Source: Gammaproteobacteria bacterium (GTDB taxonomy: Bacteria; Pseudomonadota; Gammaproteobacteria; Pseudomonadales; Pseudohongiellaceae). From it: DNA of 64,000 nt. The notes under the pieces were generated by a model. The model saw only the letters and a list, made by a program, of their open reading frames with translations. It did not search any database and was not told the DNA's origin. The position numbers and the translations under genes are program-made. This document shows, piece by piece, positions 61,361 to 64,000 of this stretch (position 1 is its first letter; the number at the start of each line of letters is the position of its first letter). The stretch is taken from assembly GCA_029246545.1 (NCBI GenBank), contig JAQWMX010000004.1:1-64000 (forward strand). The letters run 5' to 3'.

Positions 61361-62315
61361 ACACCGCCTCCAAAAACATTGTTGTGGTCCACTCACCTGA
61401 TTCGTGACCATATATTCCATCATATTCAAGTGAAGGCTGAGCTGCCAAAACTTCCTCTAAAGAAAGGCCCTCATCAATCATTATTTCTACTCGGTCACGT
61501 ATGATAGTGACCATGTCTCGATATTCCACTACATCCGATTCGCTGGCTATACGCCCATGCCCCGGAATAATTAAGGTCCCACCCTGTTGATTGAATTCCG
61601 GCACAGTAATGTCAATAACTCGATTAAGTGCATCAATAAGCCCTTGAAGAGAGCCACCATATTCAGGGTGAAAATGAGGATAGGAGGTCGTGTCAAAAAT
61701 ATCACCAGTCACTAAGACATCCGACCTTCGAAAGTGCACAAGAACGTCTGATTGTGTTATTGCAGCAGGTATATGCATTATGTCAATAGGCTCGCCATTT
61801 AGATAAAGGGCTTTGTTTTCCCCAAAAAAAGTACTATTCGGCCATATTTCATAAGGGATTTCGTCAGAGAACTCAGTGACTAATATGCTTAAGCCATTGG
61901 CATGACCAACAATTGGCATCCCCATTCCGCCTGCTGTCGCTTGTGTTCCTGGAAGAGCCTCCCCAATCCCATGAATGGCAAGGTTGCCTTCTAGATGTGT
62001 TGGCAAAGCTGCTGTGTTAATAAGATATCGTGGTGGCAAAGAACTTAACTCACTAATTGCATTCACTACATTTTCAGATGCTTCAGTATTTCCGCTATCA
62101 ACGACAATCAAACCCAACTCTCCAATCATGACTGCTATATTGCTGCCGCCCGTTGCAATCATGTAAATATTTTCCTGAACAGGCAAAATTTCAATATTTT
62201 CGCTATCAGCTGAAAGGAAAACTGGCCTTTGACTACTAGCATTTTCAACAAATAAAGCGTTACTTATTGGCAAGATAATAAGCAACAGACGGCAATATTT
62301 TATTATTGATGTCAT
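61344..62315 (-). CDS. Secreted metallo-beta-lactamase-fold protein, zinc motif missing
   Basis: 323 residues from ATG 62315 with AGGAGG in front. Signal peptide about 1-29. MBL fold: GELGLIVVDSGNTEASENV, FRRSDVLVTGDIFDTTSYP, GGTLIIPGHGRIASESDVVEYRDM. Where the fold should have HxHxDH, the sequence is LINTAALPTHLEGN: only one His remains and the Asp is replaced. So the canonical two-zinc site cannot form; other ligands (Asp in GDIF, His in GHGR) are present. It may be a binding protein or an enzyme with altered metal use. It lies between two paralogous unnamed proteins in one operon. Confidence 0.85.
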   Translation of the reverse strand: MTSIIKYCRLLLIILPISNALFVENASSQRPVFLSADSENIEILPVQENIYMIATGGSNIAVMIGELGLIVVDSGNTEASENVVNAISELSSLPPRYLINTAALPTHLEGNLAIHGIGEALPGTQATAGGMGMPIVGHANGLSILVTEFSDEIPYEIWPNSTFFGENKALYLNGEPIDIMHIPAAITQSDVLVHFRRSDVLVTGDIFDTTSYPHFHPEYGGSLQGLIDALNRVIDITVPEFNQQGGTLIIPGHGRIASESDVVEYRDMVTIIRDRVEIMIDEGLSLEEVLAAQPSLEYDGIYGHESGEWTTTMFLEAVYEDLR

Positions 62316-62325
62316 ATTCAGCCTC

Positions 62326-63234
62326 CTATTCTCCAGCACGATTATTCTCAAAGTCATCGCGCATTTGACGCAATGTCTCGCGATATTCTGGATAGATTGT
62401 GACACTTCCACCCACTGTAGCCTCAACAGCAATACCAAGACGATTAGCCATATCTAAATGTTTGGTGCCAAGCGGCCAATGTGGCACCCACCCTGGATCC
62501 ATAGCAACTTCTTCTACAGGCTCAAAAGGCTCTCTTTGCCCTACTATTTGTGGAGGGTTCCATATCCAAGTTTGGCTGCGTACTAGGGGTTCTTCTAGAT
62601 ATATTGGATCTTCTATATGACTCACCATGCTGAGGTATTCACCATTTCGAAACCAGTATTCAGTCATTAAGGCATAAGGGCTGGCTGGAACACCATTACG
62701 CTGATAAACCCCATATTTCATATGAGTTGTTGTCACCACTAACATACCATCAAGCCATTCACCTGTAGAAAAACCATTCCATTCATGCAGTCCATGCAAT
62801 GCAGATGGATGAGGCCTGCCATCAAGCCAGATGGTTCTATCAGCACGCCCATAAGTTCCATTCGTTCTATAACCAATAAGATTGTTAGTGACGGGTTCTA
62901 TTATTCGATCGATACTCAAATTTGGTCTTGGTCCTCTAAATGAGTACTGAGCTGGGTGTGGTTGAGCTTGCCTTTCTGGTTGAGACAAAATAGAAGCATC
63001 CCAGGTTTCTGCTTTTTGCCTTGCAGCTGCATTCATTGGGATACCTGTATATTCTCCCAGGCCAGCCCCCGGCAATCTGTCATACCAATCTTCTAGCACT
63101 AAGGCCGCCCACATACCTGAAATATCAAATCCTTCATTTGCTTTAGGGACTGGTTGCGCATAAACAAAAGTAATAGATTGCGTGTTTAACAAGAACGCCG
63201 CTATTACAGTCGGAATTAGTCTATATAACCGCAT
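62326..63234 (-). CDS. Secreted protein of an unnamed family, paralogue A
   Basis: 302 residues, first gene of the three-gene operon. Signal peptide 1-26 (SITFVYAQ). The mature protein has DISGMWAALVLEDWYDRLPGA, GIPMNAAA, LHEWNGFSTGEWLDGMLVVTTTH, RNGVPASPYALMTEYWFR and IEDPIYLEEPLVRS. It matches paralogue B over most of its length. The C-terminus has an extra segment with a His-rich GWVPHWPLGTKH. No function known to me. It ends 10 bp before the MBL gene. Confidence 0.75.
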   Translation of the reverse strand: MRLYRLIPTVIAAFLLNTQSITFVYAQPVPKANEGFDISGMWAALVLEDWYDRLPGAGLGEYTGIPMNAAARQKAETWDASILSQPERQAQPHPAQYSFRGPRPNLSIDRIIEPVTNNLIGYRTNGTYGRADRTIWLDGRPHPSALHGLHEWNGFSTGEWLDGMLVVTTTHMKYGVYQRNGVPASPYALMTEYWFRNGEYLSMVSHIEDPIYLEEPLVRSQTWIWNPPQIVGQREPFEPVEEVAMDPGWVPHWPLGTKHLDMANRLGIAVEATVGGSVTIYPEYRETLRQMRDDFENNRAGE

Positions 63235-63463
63235 AGGATTACCTTTATTTATTATTATTCAACAGCAATTTTTCTAACTTACAAATAGTAAAATAAGACT
63301 TCATTTACTCAACTTTTCTATAACAATTAAAGAAATAAAACCAATATTTTTTAAACTTTCCTTTTATTTGCATCTTTGCGCGAAAGTTAAGAATTTTAAA
63401 TAACCTGTTATCAATAACATTCTTTAATAATATCAGCTACAGACAATCGAAATTTAATATGCA
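63235..63463. other. Upstream region of the three-gene secreted operon
   Basis: Very AT-rich, no gene. It should carry the promoter for the leftward operon; several TATAAT-like sequences occur and I cannot choose one. Confidence 0.4.
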
Positions 63464-63493
63464 AAAAAAGGGTGTCATTTGACACCCTTTTCT
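63464..63493. terminator. Bidirectional terminator after the lectin-like gene
   Basis: AAAAAAAGGGTGTC-ATTT-GACACCCTTTTCTC: a 7-bp GC-containing stem (63470..63487) flanked by an A-run and a T-run. On the minus strand it ends the lectin-like gene 18 bp after its stop and separates it from the three-gene operon. Confidence 0.93.
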
Positions 63494-63511
63494 CTTTAGA
63501 ACTAAATCCTA

Positions 63512-64000
63512 TTAATCAGTTGCAAAACAGTAAAACAGACCTGCGCCGCCAGTTTGTACTAATGATTGTTGGGAGCAGCCTGCACTTGGATGCGTAGCAT
63601 TCCAAGAAGTGTTGCCACCACCATGACGATCATGATGCCCAGTCATAGCGCTACCATCATCACTACTAGTCCAGTTGTTGCAAGTATGGTCGGCTTCATC
63701 TGGGAAAAAGGCTGTGCCGTCAGATTGCGTGCCAGTCAAAATATCATGACGGTTAGGACTGTCTCCAGCACCATTAATCATATTGCCGTTTTCATCGACT
63801 GCTGTAGCTTTAGTTATGCCACGGTTAAAAAGGTGTAGATCATCTACATTAGCGGCAATTAAAGTACCATGAGCGTTATACCAAGGGCCGGAACCAATAC
63901 TGTCACGCGCGCTAATACGCTCACCAAAGCTACCTGCATCATTGCTTAAATAGGCATGCCAGTGTCGTTCACCAGCTCCAGCTTCTTCAGCGAGAGCCTG
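63512..64000 (-). CDS. Secreted lectin-like (DUF1554/endostatin-like) protein, 5' end outside window
   Basis: 163 codons are in the window; the gene continues past the right edge. Visible sequence has the signature of the DUF1554/lectin-like fold found in secreted proteins of proteobacteria and leptospires: EEAGAGERHWHAYLSNDAG, ISARDSIGSGPWYNAHG, HDILTGTQSDGTA, HTCNNWTSSDDG, SWNATHPSAGCSQQ and a final GGAGLFYCFATD. Several Cys and His may form disulfides and bind metal. Likely exported, role unknown. Confidence 0.8.
   Translation of the reverse strand, partial: QALAEEAGAGERHWHAYLSNDAGSFGERISARDSIGSGPWYNAHGTLIAANVDDLHLFNRGITKATAVDENGNMINGAGDSPNRHDILTGTQSDGTAFFPDEADHTCNNWTSSDDGSAMTGHHDRHGGGNTSWNATHPSAGCSQQSLVQTGGAGLFYCFATD

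Overview
The window is chromosomal DNA from an AT-rich (about 40% G+C by eye) gammaproteobacterium, probably marine and free-living. Gene order matches blocks known from Pseudomonas and relatives: gltX with tRNA-Ala/tRNA-Glu; cysG-serS-crcB-rarA-lolA-ftsK facing trxB-aat-bpt-infA with clpA-clpS-csp; dapA-bamC-purC; perM-tusA-bepA; aspS-yebC-ruvCAB-tolQRAB-pal-cpoB-queE-queC-tRNA-Lys-nadA; proS-yihY-arsC-wrbA-DUF2069-sppA-hda-DUF2066-DUF3108. No insertion sequence, prophage, CRISPR array, rRNA or integron was seen. The genus is not identifiable from this DNA alone.

Layout. 0.2-1.9 kb: a secreted DUF3179 protein gene interrupted by one in-frame TGA, then a TlpA-like thioredoxin gene. 2.1-4 kb: two tRNAs and gltX. 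4-5.8 kb: a worn area with an acetyltransferase, the 3' remnant of a glutamate dehydrogenase gene, a 47-codon ORF and a frameshifted small ORF meeting at a shared terminator. 5.8-25 kb: siroheme, tRNA charging, fluoride export, replication repair, lipoprotein sorting, chromosome translocation, thioredoxin reductase, N-degron transferases with ClpAPS, a cold-shock protein with a long acidic tail, tRNA/rRNA modification. 25-34 kb: a dapA-bamC-purC-rmuC-miaE operon, perM, tusA, bepA, nadA. 34-46.4 kb: one long leftward run for queuosine precursor synthesis, Tol-Pal, RuvABC and AspRS. 46.7-56.3 kb: HU-like protein, ProRS, a YihY gene broken by an in-frame TAG, arsenate reductase, WrbA, SppA, Hda. 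56.4-60.5 kb: an arsenosugar-type set (two sugar-nucleotide/glycosyl transferase-like genes and the radical SAM gene arsS) next to selO. 60.5-63.2 kb: a three-gene secreted operon in which two paralogous unnamed proteins flank a metallo-beta-lactamase-fold protein lacking the usual zinc motif. 63.5 kb to the edge: part of a secreted lectin-like protein.

The most notable signal is at 816..1871. The TGA falls exactly where DUF3179 proteins have the first cysteine of a CxxCN motif, the reading frame is open on both sides, and a hairpin with a G-U containing apical loop starts 15 nt after the TGA, as in bacterial SECIS elements. I read it as a likely selenoprotein with a Sec-x-x-Cys redox motif, co-transcribed with a secreted thioredoxin that could be its partner. 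No selA, selB, selC or selD is in the window, so the genome must be checked.
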